DNA of 64,000 nt, from the NCBI RefSeq assembly GCF_014048475.1, contig NZ_NWUS01000001.1, positions 620,001-684,000 on the forward strand, written 5' to 3'. Position numbers and translations under genes: made by a program. Origin of the DNA: Bombella favorum. Its GTDB lineage: Bacteria > Pseudomonadota > Alphaproteobacteria > Acetobacterales > Acetobacteraceae. Shown one piece after another: positions 16,501 through 25,035 of this stretch. How positions within the stretch are numbered: position 1 is the first letter of the stretch; each line of letters opens with the position of its first letter. Under the pieces are notes generated by a model. The model was not told the origin of the DNA. It saw nothing but the letters and a program-made list of their open reading frames with translations, and did no database searches.

Positions 16501-16920
16501 ATGCCTTCACCCTTCCGTCCCCATACGCTACTTGTCACAGCAGCCATTCTCATCAAACAGGATGGAACCATCCTTCTGGCACAGCGGCCGGAAGGAAAGA
16601 CCTTCGCTGGATTGTGGGAGTTCCCCGGCGGGAAAGTAGAAGTTCCAGAATCCCCGGAGGCCGCCTTGGTACGGGAACTGCATGAGGAACTGGGTATCAC
16701 CGTGCAGCCGGATAGCTTAAAGCCCTTCACCTTTGTGAGCGAGGAGTGCGCCACCTTCCATCTGCTCATGGTGCTTTATCTTGTCCGGGAATGGGAAAAC
16801 GAACCTATCGGGCGGGAAGGCCAGAATCTGGCGTGGGTACCAACCAACAAACTGGGCGAGTACCCCATGCCCAAAGCCGATGCCCCTCTTGTTCCCCAAA
16901 TTCAAACTCTTCTGGGTTAA
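16501..16920 (+). CDS. mutT: MutT-like Nudix hydrolase, (8-oxo-)dGTP diphosphatase
   Basis: Small Nudix enzyme that probably clears 8-oxo-dGTP from the nucleotide pool. The Nudix box is complete: Gly44, Glu50, then Arg58-Glu59 in RELHEELGI (58-66). An LLAQRPEGKTFAGLWEFPGG run precedes it, which is typical of MutT; LWEFPGG is the strongest family sign. ATG 16501 has GGAG eight bases upstream, and 139 residues is a usual length for MutT. It is a single gene converging on the SMP-30 gene. In many Alphaproteobacteria mutT follows argJ; that context is absent. Confidence 0.92.
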   Translation: MPSPFRPHTLLVTAAILIKQDGTILLAQRPEGKTFAGLWEFPGGKVEVPESPEAALVRELHEELGITVQPDSLKPFTFVSEECATFHLLMVLYLVREWENEPIGREGQNLAWVPTNKLGEYPMPKADAPLVPQIQTLLG

Positions 16921-16937
16921 TTAACACTACAAGCACG

Positions 16938-16962
16938 AAAAAAGGGGCCTATTACGGCCCCT
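16938..16962 (-). terminator. Terminator of the SMP-30 family gene
   Basis: AGGGGCC/GGCCCCT stem (16943-16949 and 16956-16962) with six A on the low-coordinate side, which become the T-run for minus-strand transcription. On the plus strand the following sequence is TCTCCTTT, so it may help mutT too. Confidence 0.75.
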
Positions 16963-16992
16963 CTCTCCTTTGGACACCATGAGCGGAACAGA

Positions 16993-17913
16993 TCAGACAG
17001 TTTCTAGCACGAAGCTATGCTGTGGATTGCCCGGAATATCCGTGCGGAAGGCAAAAATGCCACCTGCCTGCGGCTGCGCCTCCAGCTCCTCCGGGCTTAA
17101 CCCTTTGCGGGCAGTCGTCACAAACACGGTCTTGTAGTCCTCACCGCCGAAAGCCACTTTCGTAACGTTGGCAACCGGCAGAGCAATCGGCTCCATCATG
17201 CTCCCATCCGGGCGGAAACGAGTGATCTGCCCACCGGCCCATGTTCCACACCAGAGATTACCTTCACTATCCGTTACGACACCATCGGGATAACCCTTGG
17301 TGAAGGTGGCGAAAATACGCTTGTTTGTCAGGCTGCCGTCCTCGCCAATATCAAAGGCATAAATACGCTGCTGCGGACTATCGCAGGCATAAAGCACCTT
17401 GCCACAAGGGGAAATCGCTGGACCATTGGACACAGTATAACCACTGTCCCAATGGGAAATGACCAACTCACCCTTTTTATGTTCAACCCGATACAGGGAG
17501 CCACTGTCCCGGCTTTCCCCGTCATCCATCGTGCCAAACCAGATACGCCCCCGCTGATCGACACAACCATCATTCAGACGGTTCCCCTCATCTTCTGGCT
17601 CGATCACGCAGGCCCGCTCGAAATAACCCGTCTTCACATCAAACCGATGTAAGCCATCCGGCAGACCAGCTAGGAACGTCCCGTCATTAACAGGGAGCAG
17701 GAAGCCCGTACGGTTAGGCGCATTCCACACCGATAGGGACGCATCCGTCAGGCTGTAGCGATGGACATGATGGCTGACAATGTCGACAAAATAAAAAGCA
17801 TTCTCAGCCTTAATCCAGACTGGCCCCTCCCCAAGCACTGCTCGAAAATCTGACAGACATACAGGCTTATGGTGTTCCAGCTTCACAGGCATCTCTCCCT
17901 TTTTAAAGGCCAT
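16993..17913 (-). CDS. SMP-30/gluconolactonase/LRE family protein
   Basis: Six-bladed beta-propeller of the SMP-30 family; members hydrolyse sugar lactones such as gluconolactone with a divalent metal. Visible landmarks are LGEGPVWI near the N-terminus (metal Glu), NRLNDGCVDQRGRIWFGTM in the middle (metal Asn and substrate residues) and GYPDGVVTDSEGNLW (catalytic Asp region). There is no signal peptide, so it is cytoplasmic. ATG 17913 (306 residues) and ATG 17892 (299 residues) both have GGGAGG-like sites close by. A lactonase fits an acetic acid bacterium that oxidises sugars, but the substrate is inference. Confidence 0.9.
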   Translation of the reverse strand: MAFKKGEMPVKLEHHKPVCLSDFRAVLGEGPVWIKAENAFYFVDIVSHHVHRYSLTDASLSVWNAPNRTGFLLPVNDGTFLAGLPDGLHRFDVKTGYFERACVIEPEDEGNRLNDGCVDQRGRIWFGTMDDGESRDSGSLYRVEHKKGELVISHWDSGYTVSNGPAISPCGKVLYACDSPQQRIYAFDIGEDGSLTNKRIFATFTKGYPDGVVTDSEGNLWCGTWAGGQITRFRPDGSMMEPIALPVANVTKVAFGGEDYKTVFVTTARKGLSPEELEAQPQAGGIFAFRTDIPGNPQHSFVLETV

Positions 17914-18023
17914 ACCCTCCCATATAATGGAGAGAGGTTAATTTCCACACCCCCGGATGCCACGCCCGAGGGCCAAGTCCGCACCAGAACGACGATGCGG
18001 CCAAAACAAGGTATTACAGGCTC

Positions 18024-18785
18024 ATGGCTCCTCTCACCGCATGTTTTCTTGTCATCGGTAATGAAATACTTTCCGGCCGCACGCAGGATGCCAATATCCG
18101 TGTCCTTGCTCAGGCTCTGAATGGCCGGGGTATAAAACTGGCGGAAGTCCGCATCATTCCTGATATTCCCGAACATATCATTCGTACGGTCAATGACTGC
18201 CGAGCACGATTCGATATGCTCTTCACCAGCGGAGGAATCGGCCCAACCCATGACGACATAACCGCCGCTTGCATAGCCGAAGCCTTTGGGGTCCCGCTCC
18301 TATGCCATGAAGAGAGTTTCCGTAGGCTGGAAGCCCTCTTCCCGGCTGGGCAATTCAACAAAGCCCGTCAACGTATGGCGTGGCTTCCCAAAGGGGCCAC
18401 CCCTATCGAAAACAGCGTCTCCACCGCTCCCGGGTTTTCATTGGGCAATGTGCATGTCATGGCCGGCGTGCCTCGCATCTTTCAAGCGATGGTGGGATGG
18501 CTCATGCCCCATCTGGAAGCCGGAGCCCCTCTGACAAGTGTCAGCTGGTACAGTTACGACATCTATGAAGGCGATCTTGCCGAGGCACTTACCACCATCC
18601 AGCACGACTTCCCCGTGTTGGATATCGGCTCCTATCCCTTTGATGAAGGCAAAAAACGAGGCGTAGCCTTAGTAGCCAAAGGCTATGATGCAGATGCCGT
18701 TACCAAAGCTGGAACCGCCCTACACGACCTCATCGTCACACTTGGCTTTTCACCACTGGAGGGCGATCCCCCACGGGCTGCATAA
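18024..18785 (+). CDS. Molybdopterin-binding domain protein (CinA N-terminal type)
   Basis: Contains the MoaB/Mog-type fold that forms the N-terminal half of CinA: FLVIGNEILSGRTQDANI at the start, then LFTSGGIGPTHDDIT, the diagnostic loop. The 253 residues end after this region, so the C-terminal nicotinamide-nucleotide amidase domain of full CinA is absent. That is a known stand-alone form, not obviously a truncation. The ATG at 18024 has no strong ribosome binding site. It is divergent from the SMP-30 gene and converges with accA. Proposed roles of relatives (ADP-ribose pyrophosphatase, competence/damage protein) are not shown by this sequence. Confidence 0.88.
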   Translation: MAPLTACFLVIGNEILSGRTQDANIRVLAQALNGRGIKLAEVRIIPDIPEHIIRTVNDCRARFDMLFTSGGIGPTHDDITAACIAEAFGVPLLCHEESFRRLEALFPAGQFNKARQRMAWLPKGATPIENSVSTAPGFSLGNVHVMAGVPRIFQAMVGWLMPHLEAGAPLTSVSWYSYDIYEGDLAEALTTIQHDFPVLDIGSYPFDEGKKRGVALVAKGYDADAVTKAGTALHDLIVTLGFSPLEGDPPRAA

Positions 18786-18796
18786 CATGAAAAGCA

Positions 18797-18825
18797 GAAG
18801 GCCGCCCCGAAAAGGAGCGGCCTTC
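18797..18825. terminator. Hairpin between the CinA-like gene and accA
   Basis: Perfect 9-bp stem GAAGGCCGC (18797-18805) and GCGGCCTTC (18817-18825). T-runs are weak on both sides (TTTT a few bases on for the minus strand), so it is a probable but not ideal two-way terminator. Confidence 0.6.
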
Positions 18826-18855
18826 ATAATAACTCTAGACTAGTCAGGCAATGCC

Positions 18856-19824
18856 TTAGCTTGCCCGTGTCATTGCCAGATAACGCTCCCGACGCTGGAG
18901 CAGCAGCTCTTCCTTCGTAAGGTCCTTCACAGAGGCCAACTCCGCAGAGATCGCTTCACCCACACGATTGATTGCCTCGGCAGGCATGCGCTGAGCACCC
19001 CCTACCGGCTCATCAACAATGCGATCAATCAGCCCAAGTTTCTTCAGGTCCTGCGCTGTCAACCGGAGAGCCTCCGCAGCGGCAGGGGCCATTTTGGGGT
19101 CACGCCAGAGGATAGACGCTGCGGCTTCTGGCGAAATGACGGAATAAATCGCATGTTCCAGCATAAGAACACGGTCACCAGCTGCAATAGCGATAGCACC
19201 ACCGGAGCCACCTTCACCAATCACGGTAGCGATCAGCGGAACTTTGACCTGAAGACAGGTATCAATCGCCCGAGCGATCGCCTCAGCCTGCCCTCGGGCC
19301 TCGGCATCAATCCCCGGCCAAGCCCCTGCCGTATCCACGAATGTCAGAATCGGCAAACCGAAACGCTCTGCCATGCGCATCAACCGCTGAGCCTTACGAT
19401 AACCCTCCGGACGGGCCATACCGAAATTATGCCGCAGACGGCTCTCCGTATCCGAGCCACGCTCGGTACCAATCACCATGACTGGCTGCCCACGAAAACG
19501 GGCTACACCCCCTATGAGGGCTTGATCATCACCAAACGCACGGTCCCCGGCGAGCGGCGTATAATCCGTCATCAATGATTCGATATAGTCCAGCGCATGG
19601 GGCCGCTGGGCATGACGAGCGACCTGCACCTTCTGGAGGGGTGTCAGCTTGCTGTAGAGACTACGGAGCTGCTTGTCCGCCTTCTCGGCAAGACGGGCGG
19701 TCTCCTCATCAATGTTCAGACCATCCAGACCAGCGCCATCATCCTGGCGACCAACCTGACGAAGCTCACCGATCTTGGTCTCAAGCTCGGCAACCGATTT
19801 TTCAAAATCTAGGAACTGGCGCAT
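18856..19824 (-). CDS. accA: Acetyl-CoA carboxylase carboxyltransferase subunit alpha
   Basis: Alpha half of the carboxyltransferase that makes malonyl-CoA, the committed step of fatty acid synthesis; it works with AccD and the biotin parts AccB/AccC. The 322-residue protein starts [15 protein letters not shown], as in the family, and has [18 protein letters not shown] and the [15 protein letters not shown] oxyanion region. Length matches the usual 315-320. ATG 19824 has only a weak GGGCAG site. It lies 81 bases after xerD on the same strand and may be co-transcribed with it. Confidence 0.96.
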   Translation of the reverse strand: MRQFLDFEKSVAELETKIGELRQVGRQDDGAGLDGLNIDEETARLAEKADKQLRSLYSKLTPLQKVQVARHAQRPHALDYIESLMTDYTPLAGDRAFGDDQALIGGVARFRGQPVMVIGTERGSDTESRLRHNFGMARPEGYRKAQRLMRMAERFGLPILTFVDTAGAWPGIDAEARGQAEAIARAIDTCLQVKVPLIATVIGEGGSGGAIAIAAGDRVLMLEHAIYSVISPEAAASILWRDPKMAPAAAEALRLTAQDLKKLGLIDRIVDEPVGGAQRMPAEAINRVGEAISAELASVKDLTKEELLLQRRERYLAMTRAS

Positions 19825-19905
19825 GATCTGCCCGATAGCACGCTAACAGGGGACAAGACAGTCCTAATTTGATCCCTTGAACCAAAACTCTGCCACTTCC
19901 GACTA

Positions 19906-20880
19906 TTAACTGCGCTTTTCCCCTCGTTTAGCCTTCGCATTTTCTCCCATAGGATGATGCTGCTGGACAGCCTCTTTTAACCGTTCCGTCATAACCTGCG
20001 TATAAATCTGGGTCGTAGTGATATCGGCATGGCCCAACAAAACCTGCAAAGCGCGCAGGTCGGCTCCCCTATTCAAAAGATGTGTCGCAAAGGAATGACG
20101 CAGCACATGGGGGCTGACACGTTGCGGGTCCAACCCGGCCTTAAGCGCACAGGCATATAATATTTTGTCGAATCCCTGGCGGGTCAGCGGCTTGCGAGGA
20201 TCACGGCCCGGGAACAGCCAAGGGCTATCCAAGATAGCATCATAAGCTACCAGTGCTTCCGCTGCTTCTCTGGCCGTGCTGGAAAACGGCACAAGCCGCT
20301 CCCGTCCGCCCTTTCCCCGCACGGTCAGCATCCCGCCCCTCTGCCGGATACAGTTTGCCGGGAGGCTCAAAAGCTCACTGATGCGCAGTCCTGTCGTATA
20401 AAGCATCTCCAACGCTACACGGGACAGAAGGTCCCGCCGCATATCTGCATGGCCACTGGTACCTTTTTCCAGCAGACGCTTGACCTCTTCTTCACTCAAC
20501 GGATGTGGCAGGCCACTGTGATAACGAGGGGAAACTTGTCCAGCTGTCAGCTCATCCGCTCGCACCCCCATCTGGAGCATGAAGCGGGCAAACTGCCTGA
20601 AGCAGGACAGACGGCGGGCCTGTGTCCGGGCTGAAATGCCGCAACGCTCCTGATCAGCAAAATAGGCCCGAACCTTATTGCGAGAGACATCTGCCAGCGA
20701 CAGGGGCGCACACCAGCGGGCGAAATCTTCCAGATCGGCCCGATAGGCCTCCCTCGTCCGCCCAGCAGCACCCCGCTCCGCCAGAAGGACCTCAAGAAAT
20801 GCATCTATCAGGGCTCGGGATTCTACCGGGCAACGCTGGGACTCAGAGCCATCCAACTGTGCCATGGGAGGACTCTTCAC
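19906..20880 (-). CDS. xerD: Site-specific tyrosine recombinase XerD
   Basis: With XerC it resolves chromosome dimers at dif. The 324-residue protein has an N-terminal core-binding domain and all catalytic residues: Arg166 (TGLRISEL), Lys190, His258 and Arg261 (HVLRHSFATHLL), His284 (LGHADITTT) and Tyr293. It starts at GTG 20880, overlapping the stop of the upstream small gene as GTGA; ATG 20865 is an alternative. Chromosomal context (accA, aroKB) and similarity throughout to XerD argue against a phage integrase. Confidence 0.93.
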   Translation of the reverse strand: MKSPPMAQLDGSESQRCPVESRALIDAFLEVLLAERGAAGRTREAYRADLEDFARWCAPLSLADVSRNKVRAYFADQERCGISARTQARRLSCFRQFARFMLQMGVRADELTAGQVSPRYHSGLPHPLSEEEVKRLLEKGTSGHADMRRDLLSRVALEMLYTTGLRISELLSLPANCIRQRGGMLTVRGKGGRERLVPFSSTAREAAEALVAYDAILDSPWLFPGRDPRKPLTRQGFDKILYACALKAGLDPQRVSPHVLRHSFATHLLNRGADLRALQVLLGHADITTTQIYTQVMTERLKEAVQQHHPMGENAKAKRGEKRS

Positions 20881-21083
20881 TGCCCCCCAACCGGCGGCAA
20901 CTCTGGCAGGCCGGAAACCGCCTTCTGAGCAGGGCCAGGGGGAGCCACGGCCTGCGGGGTCAGGTCACGATGCACCATTACCGGCGCTGGTGGCTGCTCC
21001 CCGTGAGCTGTCAGGATATATCCCCCCCCTACCAACACCACAAGAACCAGCAGGACCAGCACCAGACGGGCAACGGTTTTCAT
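20877..21083 (-). CDS. Small single-pass membrane protein, unknown function
   Basis: A 68-residue protein from ATG 21083, which has TGGAG at eight bases. The first 27 residues form one hydrophobic segment (KTVARLVLVLLVLVVLVGGG), and the rest is a Pro/Ala/Gln-rich tail of about 40 residues, probably on the periplasmic side. I do not recognise a named family. The stop overlaps the xerD start as GTGA, so its translation may feed that of XerD. It is divergent from aroKB across about 155 bases. Confidence 0.75.
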   Translation of the reverse strand: MKTVARLVLVLLVLVVLVGGGYILTAHGEQPPAPVMVHRDLTPQAVAPPGPAQKAVSGLPELPPVGGQ

Positions 21084-21238
21084 AAAACGGCTCCATGTCA
21101 AAGGATACGCCTTGCTTATAGAAGGATCATCCGCTTTTAAAAACCCTCTTCTCACCCTCTACATCCACCAACTGTTGCAGAGAGGGGGATTAAGGAGATA
21201 TCTACCCCCACCTTCCTACCCATGATAGGAGGAAACCC

Positions 21239-22915
21239 ATGTCCTGTTCCTCACCCTCTCCGCAGCCGACCAAGCTGCCTTTCCGTATTCTTGTCCTTGT
21301 CGGCCTCATGGGTGCTGGCAAGACGACTCTAGGGCGGATGCTGGCCCAGCATTACAATATCCCTTTCATTGATACTGATGCTGAAATCGAAAAGGCCTCC
21401 CGCCAGAGTATCCCGGAAATCTTTGCCAAGCACGGTGAGGCCCACTTCCGGGCTGGGGAACATCGGGTTATCCGCCGCCTGCTAAAAAATGGCCCCTGTA
21501 TCCTGGCTACCGGCGGTGGTGCTTGGATGCACCCTCAGACCCGCTCCCTCATCCATAAAGCTCCAGATGTCTGCTCCATCTGGCTCCATGTCCCCATGCC
21601 TGTCCTACTCCGGCGCTTGCTCCATAATCGTGGCAGCCGCCCTCTTCTTGCTCAGGGGGACCCGGTAGAAACCCTACACCGCCTCGCCACCATGCGTTAT
21701 CCACGCTATGCCGAAGCGGACATCATTATCGACTGTGGAGATGAAAGCGTGGAACAGGCAACCCAATCCATTACCGAAACCCTCGCCAGCACAACGCTGC
21801 CCCATCACGTTCCAGTTGCCTTGGCAGGCCACAGTTATGAGGTCCTCATCGGTGCTGGCCTGCTGGCTCAGGCAGGCTTGCGGATAAAAACCCACCTGCC
21901 CAACAATCACGCCATCATCCTGACCGATGAGACCGTTGCCTCCCACCATCTCGCAACTCTGGAAGGCAGTTTCCACAAGGCGGATATCCGCTTTCACACC
22001 GTCACCGTACCGCCTGGAGAAGGCAGCAAGTCTCTCTCCCGTTTCGAAGCTGTCATGGAAGACATACTCGACCGGGGCATAGAGCGCGGCACCACGGTTA
22101 TCGCTCTGGGCGGCGGAGTCGTAGGTGATCTAGCCGGCTTCGTAGCGGCTACGGCACTGCGAGGGATTCCTTTCATCCAAATTCCCACGACCTTGCTGGC
22201 ACAGGTTGATAGCTCCGTTGGCGGCAAAACAGGCATCAATGCCCGAGCTGGCAAAAATCTCATTGGGGCTTTTTGGCAGCCTCGCCTCGTACTGGCAGAT
22301 ACAGGAACACTTGCTACCCTTCCTCGCCGTCAGCTTGTTGCAGGTTATGCGGAAATCGTAAAATCCGGCCTGATTGCCGATGCTGATCTGTTTGCATGGT
22401 GCGAAACCAACGGCCATGCCGTACTCGCCGGAGACCCTGCAACCTTAGGAGAGGCCGTCCGCCGTGCCTGTGCCTTCAAAACTGGAGTCGTGCAGGATGA
22501 TGAGCGGGAACAGGCAGGGTCTGGCGGGCGGGCTCTGCTCAATCTTGGCCATACCTTCGCCCATGCATTCGAAGCCGAGTTTCATTACGATGGCCGTCTT
22601 CTGCACGGGGAAGCTGTTTCCATTGGCCTACATATGGCCCTTGCCCTGTCCGTAAAGATGGGGCTTGCCCCCCGCGAAGACCTTGAACGTCTAGATGCCC
22701 ATCTCCACGCTCTGGGAATGCCTGCCAGTGCTGCGGATCTGCCCCATATGCTGCATGTGAAAACGCTACTGGCCCATATGGGACGGGACAAAAAATTGCG
22801 TGACGGGAAGGTCACCTTCGTTCTGCTCCGCGGAATCGGCATGGCCTTCACCTGCCGTGACGTCACCATGGATGATGTCCGCTCCCTGCTGTTAGACGAG
22901 GGATTTGCCCCGTAA
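21239..22915 (+). CDS. aroKB: Fused shikimate kinase / 3-dehydroquinate synthase
   Basis: Two enzymes of the shikimate pathway in one 558-residue chain. Residues about 15-185 are shikimate kinase (step 5), with P-loop GLMGAGKTT at 22-30, IDTD at 44-47 and the ATGGGAW loop. Residues about 190-558 are 3-dehydroquinate synthase (step 2), with GGGVVGDLAGFVAATALRG, DSSVGGKTGIN and the metal-binding LNLGHTFAHAFE. The frame is unbroken across the junction. ATG 21239 has a perfect AGGAGG six bases upstream. In most Proteobacteria aroK and aroB are adjacent separate genes; AroKB fusions are known, for example in Thermotoga. Confidence 0.95.
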   Translation: MSCSSPSPQPTKLPFRILVLVGLMGAGKTTLGRMLAQHYNIPFIDTDAEIEKASRQSIPEIFAKHGEAHFRAGEHRVIRRLLKNGPCILATGGGAWMHPQTRSLIHKAPDVCSIWLHVPMPVLLRRLLHNRGSRPLLAQGDPVETLHRLATMRYPRYAEADIIIDCGDESVEQATQSITETLASTTLPHHVPVALAGHSYEVLIGAGLLAQAGLRIKTHLPNNHAIILTDETVASHHLATLEGSFHKADIRFHTVTVPPGEGSKSLSRFEAVMEDILDRGIERGTTVIALGGGVVGDLAGFVAATALRGIPFIQIPTTLLAQVDSSVGGKTGINARAGKNLIGAFWQPRLVLADTGTLATLPRRQLVAGYAEIVKSGLIADADLFAWCETNGHAVLAGDPATLGEAVRRACAFKTGVVQDDEREQAGSGGRALLNLGHTFAHAFEAEFHYDGRLLHGEAVSIGLHMALALSVKMGLAPREDLERLDAHLHALGMPASAADLPHMLHVKTLLAHMGRDKKLRDGKVTFVLLRGIGMAFTCRDVTMDDVRSLLLDEGFAP

Positions 22916-22966
22916 TACCAGCCAGTTTTCCCGCCCTAATACCGATTATGTGTTCTATTAGTCACA

Positions 22967-22988
22967 GTGCCTGTCCCATCACAGGCAC
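22967..22988 (+). promoter_or_regulatory. Hairpin in the aroKB-ompA gap
   Basis: Perfect 8-bp stem GTGCCTGT (22967-22974) and ACAGGCAC (22981-22988) with a 6-base loop and no T-run. It lies 52 bases after the aroKB stop and 140 before ompA. It may be a weak terminator or, if transcription starts upstream, a stabilising element in the ompA leader. Confidence 0.4.
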
Positions 22989-23128
22989 AGGGAGGAAAAC
23001 CTCTTAACTTCCAACCGGCTTTCTACTACATCTCGGTTATCGGCCGCGCTGGCTCCATACGGTGATCGTTCTGACGCCCGCCAACCGTAATGGCCGTAAG
23101 TATACAGATTTAAGGACTGAGGAAGTAA

Positions 23129-24283
23129 ATGCGTATTCGTAATGCACTTCTCGCCATGACCTCAATGGTGGCTCTGCCATCATTCGCCATGGCCAGCACG
23201 ATCACCGGCCCGTACATTGATATGGCAGGCGGTTACAACCTGGTTCAGCATCAGAGTGCCCGCGTTGGTACAGACCGTAGCATCAAGCGTGCTGCTACGC
23301 AGGACTACGGCAAGATGCACTCCGGCACAGGCTTCAACGGCTACCTGTCCGCTGGTTATGGCTTCGGCAATGGCCTGCGCCTTGAAGTCGAAGGTGCCTA
23401 CAACCAGACACACATCACCCGTCTGGGCGGCAGCTTTGCTGATGGCGTTGGCCGTCACGCTCATGGTAAGAGCGAAGGCTATGGCGCACTGGTCAACGTC
23501 CTGTACGACATCGACCTCGGCATGTTCGGCCTGAACAACTTCCCGGTTACACCGTTCGTTGGTATCGGTGCTGGCTACATGTGGCAGAACTACCGCAAGG
23601 TTTACAACCGCGGCAGCAACCCGCACTATCCTGACTTCAACAACACCACGGGTGGCCTCGCTGCTCAGGGTATCGTTGGTGCAGCTTACGACATCCCGGG
23701 CGTCCCGGGTCTGGCTCTGACCACACAGTATCGCTTCCTTGGCCAGGCTGGTTCTTCAGGTGGCGGTTCCAACGGTCGTCATTACCTGCATGAAGATGGC
23801 AAGCGCGGCGATCGCGTCGGTTACGGCACACGCTACACGCACCAGTTCATGCTCGGCCTGCGTTATGCCTTCAACAATGCTCCGCCGCCGCCGCCGCCGG
23901 CTCCGCACGTTGTTGTCCCGCCGCCGGCTCAGGCTGCTCGTACTTACCTCGTCTTCTTCGACTGGGATAAGTCCGCTCTGACAGGCCGCGCTCGCGACAT
24001 CGTTGCTCAGGCTGCTCAGGCTTCCACACACGTGCAGACAACACGCATCGAAGTTAACGGTTACACCGATAACTCCGCTGCTCATCCGGGTCCGCGCGGT
24101 GAGAAGTACAACATGGGTCTGTCCCTCCGTCGTGCTAACAGCGTCAAGGCTGAGCTGATCCGTCTGGGCGTTCCGGCTACAGCTATCGACATCCACGGTT
24201 ACGGCGATGCCAACCCGCTGGTTGCAACTGCTAAGAACACTCGTGAGCCGCAGAACCGTCGCGTTGAGATCATCCTGAAGTAA
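23129..24283 (+). CDS. OmpA family outer membrane protein
   Basis: Links the outer membrane to peptidoglycan. From ATG 23129 (GAGGAAG upstream) there is a 22-residue signal peptide (ending PSFAMA), then an eight-strand barrel domain rich in Gly/Tyr (about 25-250). A linker with two proline runs (PPPPPPAP, VVPPPAQ) leads to a C-terminal OmpA/MotB-like domain, with FFDWDKSAL, GYTDN and the NRRVEI end that contacts peptidoglycan. Total 384 residues. Codon use is strongly biased to GCT, GTT, CGT and AAC, unlike neighbouring genes, as expected for a very abundant protein. It has its own upstream region and a strong terminator. Confidence 0.93.
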   Translation: MRIRNALLAMTSMVALPSFAMASTITGPYIDMAGGYNLVQHQSARVGTDRSIKRAATQDYGKMHSGTGFNGYLSAGYGFGNGLRLEVEGAYNQTHITRLGGSFADGVGRHAHGKSEGYGALVNVLYDIDLGMFGLNNFPVTPFVGIGAGYMWQNYRKVYNRGSNPHYPDFNNTTGGLAAQGIVGAAYDIPGVPGLALTTQYRFLGQAGSSGGGSNGRHYLHEDGKRGDRVGYGTRYTHQFMLGLRYAFNNAPPPPPPAPHVVVPPPAQAARTYLVFFDWDKSALTGRARDIVAQAAQASTHVQTTRIEVNGYTDNSAAHPGPRGEKYNMGLSLRRANSVKAELIRLGVPATAIDIHGYGDANPLVATAKNTREPQNRRVEIILK

Positions 24284-24323
24284 TCTTCAGTGCTGATTTT
24301 CAGCCCGGGCCTTACGGTCACGG

Positions 24324-24353
24324 AAAAAGGGTGCCTTCGGGCACCCTTTTTTT
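24324..24353 (+). terminator. Strong terminator after ompA
   Basis: AAAAAGGGTGCC, TTCG tetraloop, GGCACCC and seven T. Perfect stem with a stable tetraloop, typical for a highly expressed gene. Confidence 0.95.
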
Positions 24354-24467
24354 GTCCGTACCGTTCCCAGAAAAACTCTTAATAAGAAAGAGTTACCTTT
24401 CCACAACGAAGCTATGCTAGCTTTCTCCCGCCTTCCACAACAATCATTACGGTCCCCTACCAGATAC

Positions 24468-24914
24468 ATGCTTGAGCACGTTATTCCCCAAAAGTTGATG
24501 AAGTTCCTTCCAATTATACAGCGCTTCTTTTATTTCGGCATTGTAGGCGTAGCTGGATTTCTCGTGGATTGGGCAAGCCTTTCCCTTTTCCGCCATGCAG
24601 TCGGACTAAGAATTGCAGCCTTGCTGGCTTATGTCGTTGCCTCCAGCAATAACTGGATTTTAAATCGTTACTGGACATTCCGGGACTGTTGCCGCCAACG
24701 CCATAAGGTTCACCATCAATGGGGCCGTTTTATACTGGCCAACCTTCCCGGCTTCATCATAAACCGTGGTATCGTGTTGGCTCTTTTCAATCTCTGGCCG
24801 CTGACACGTCATTATACCGTCATTGCTCTTGTCTTCGGTACAGCAGGTGGCATGTTCATCAATTTCACCCTATGCCATCACTTCGTTTTCCACAAAAAAA
24901 AGTCTCTGACATAA
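24468..24914 (+). CDS. GtrA family membrane protein
   Basis: GtrA-like proteins are small four-helix membrane proteins, often thought to flip lipid-linked sugars in polysaccharide or glycan modification. The conserved N-terminal FFYFGIVGVAGFLVDWASLS is followed by SNNWILNRYWTFRD, the best family motif, and two further hydrophobic segments, ending FHKKKS. The start is uncertain: ATG at 24414, 24468 and 24498 are in frame and none has a clear ribosome binding site; I chose the middle one (148 residues). No glycosyltransferase partner is adjacent. Its downstream neighbour is alaS, 121 bases away. Confidence 0.85.
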   Translation: MLEHVIPQKLMKFLPIIQRFFYFGIVGVAGFLVDWASLSLFRHAVGLRIAALLAYVVASSNNWILNRYWTFRDCCRQRHKVHHQWGRFILANLPGFIINRGIVLALFNLWPLTRHYTVIALVFGTAGGMFINFTLCHHFVFHKKKSLT

Positions 24915-25035
24915 CGCTCGCTCTACCGAGCATCTGCATTTTCTACTGCTCGGCTCTTCCATTCCCAATCCTTGCAAAATCGTCTAAAAGGCAAGGGCTA
25001 CTCTTCCCTTCTCCGGAACCCGGACTTACAGGCTC

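Noticed and set aside
19906-20880. Possible phage or island integrase
   Set aside because: The tyrosine recombinase matches XerD over its length and sits among housekeeping genes; no attachment-site repeat, tRNA or phage genes are nearby.
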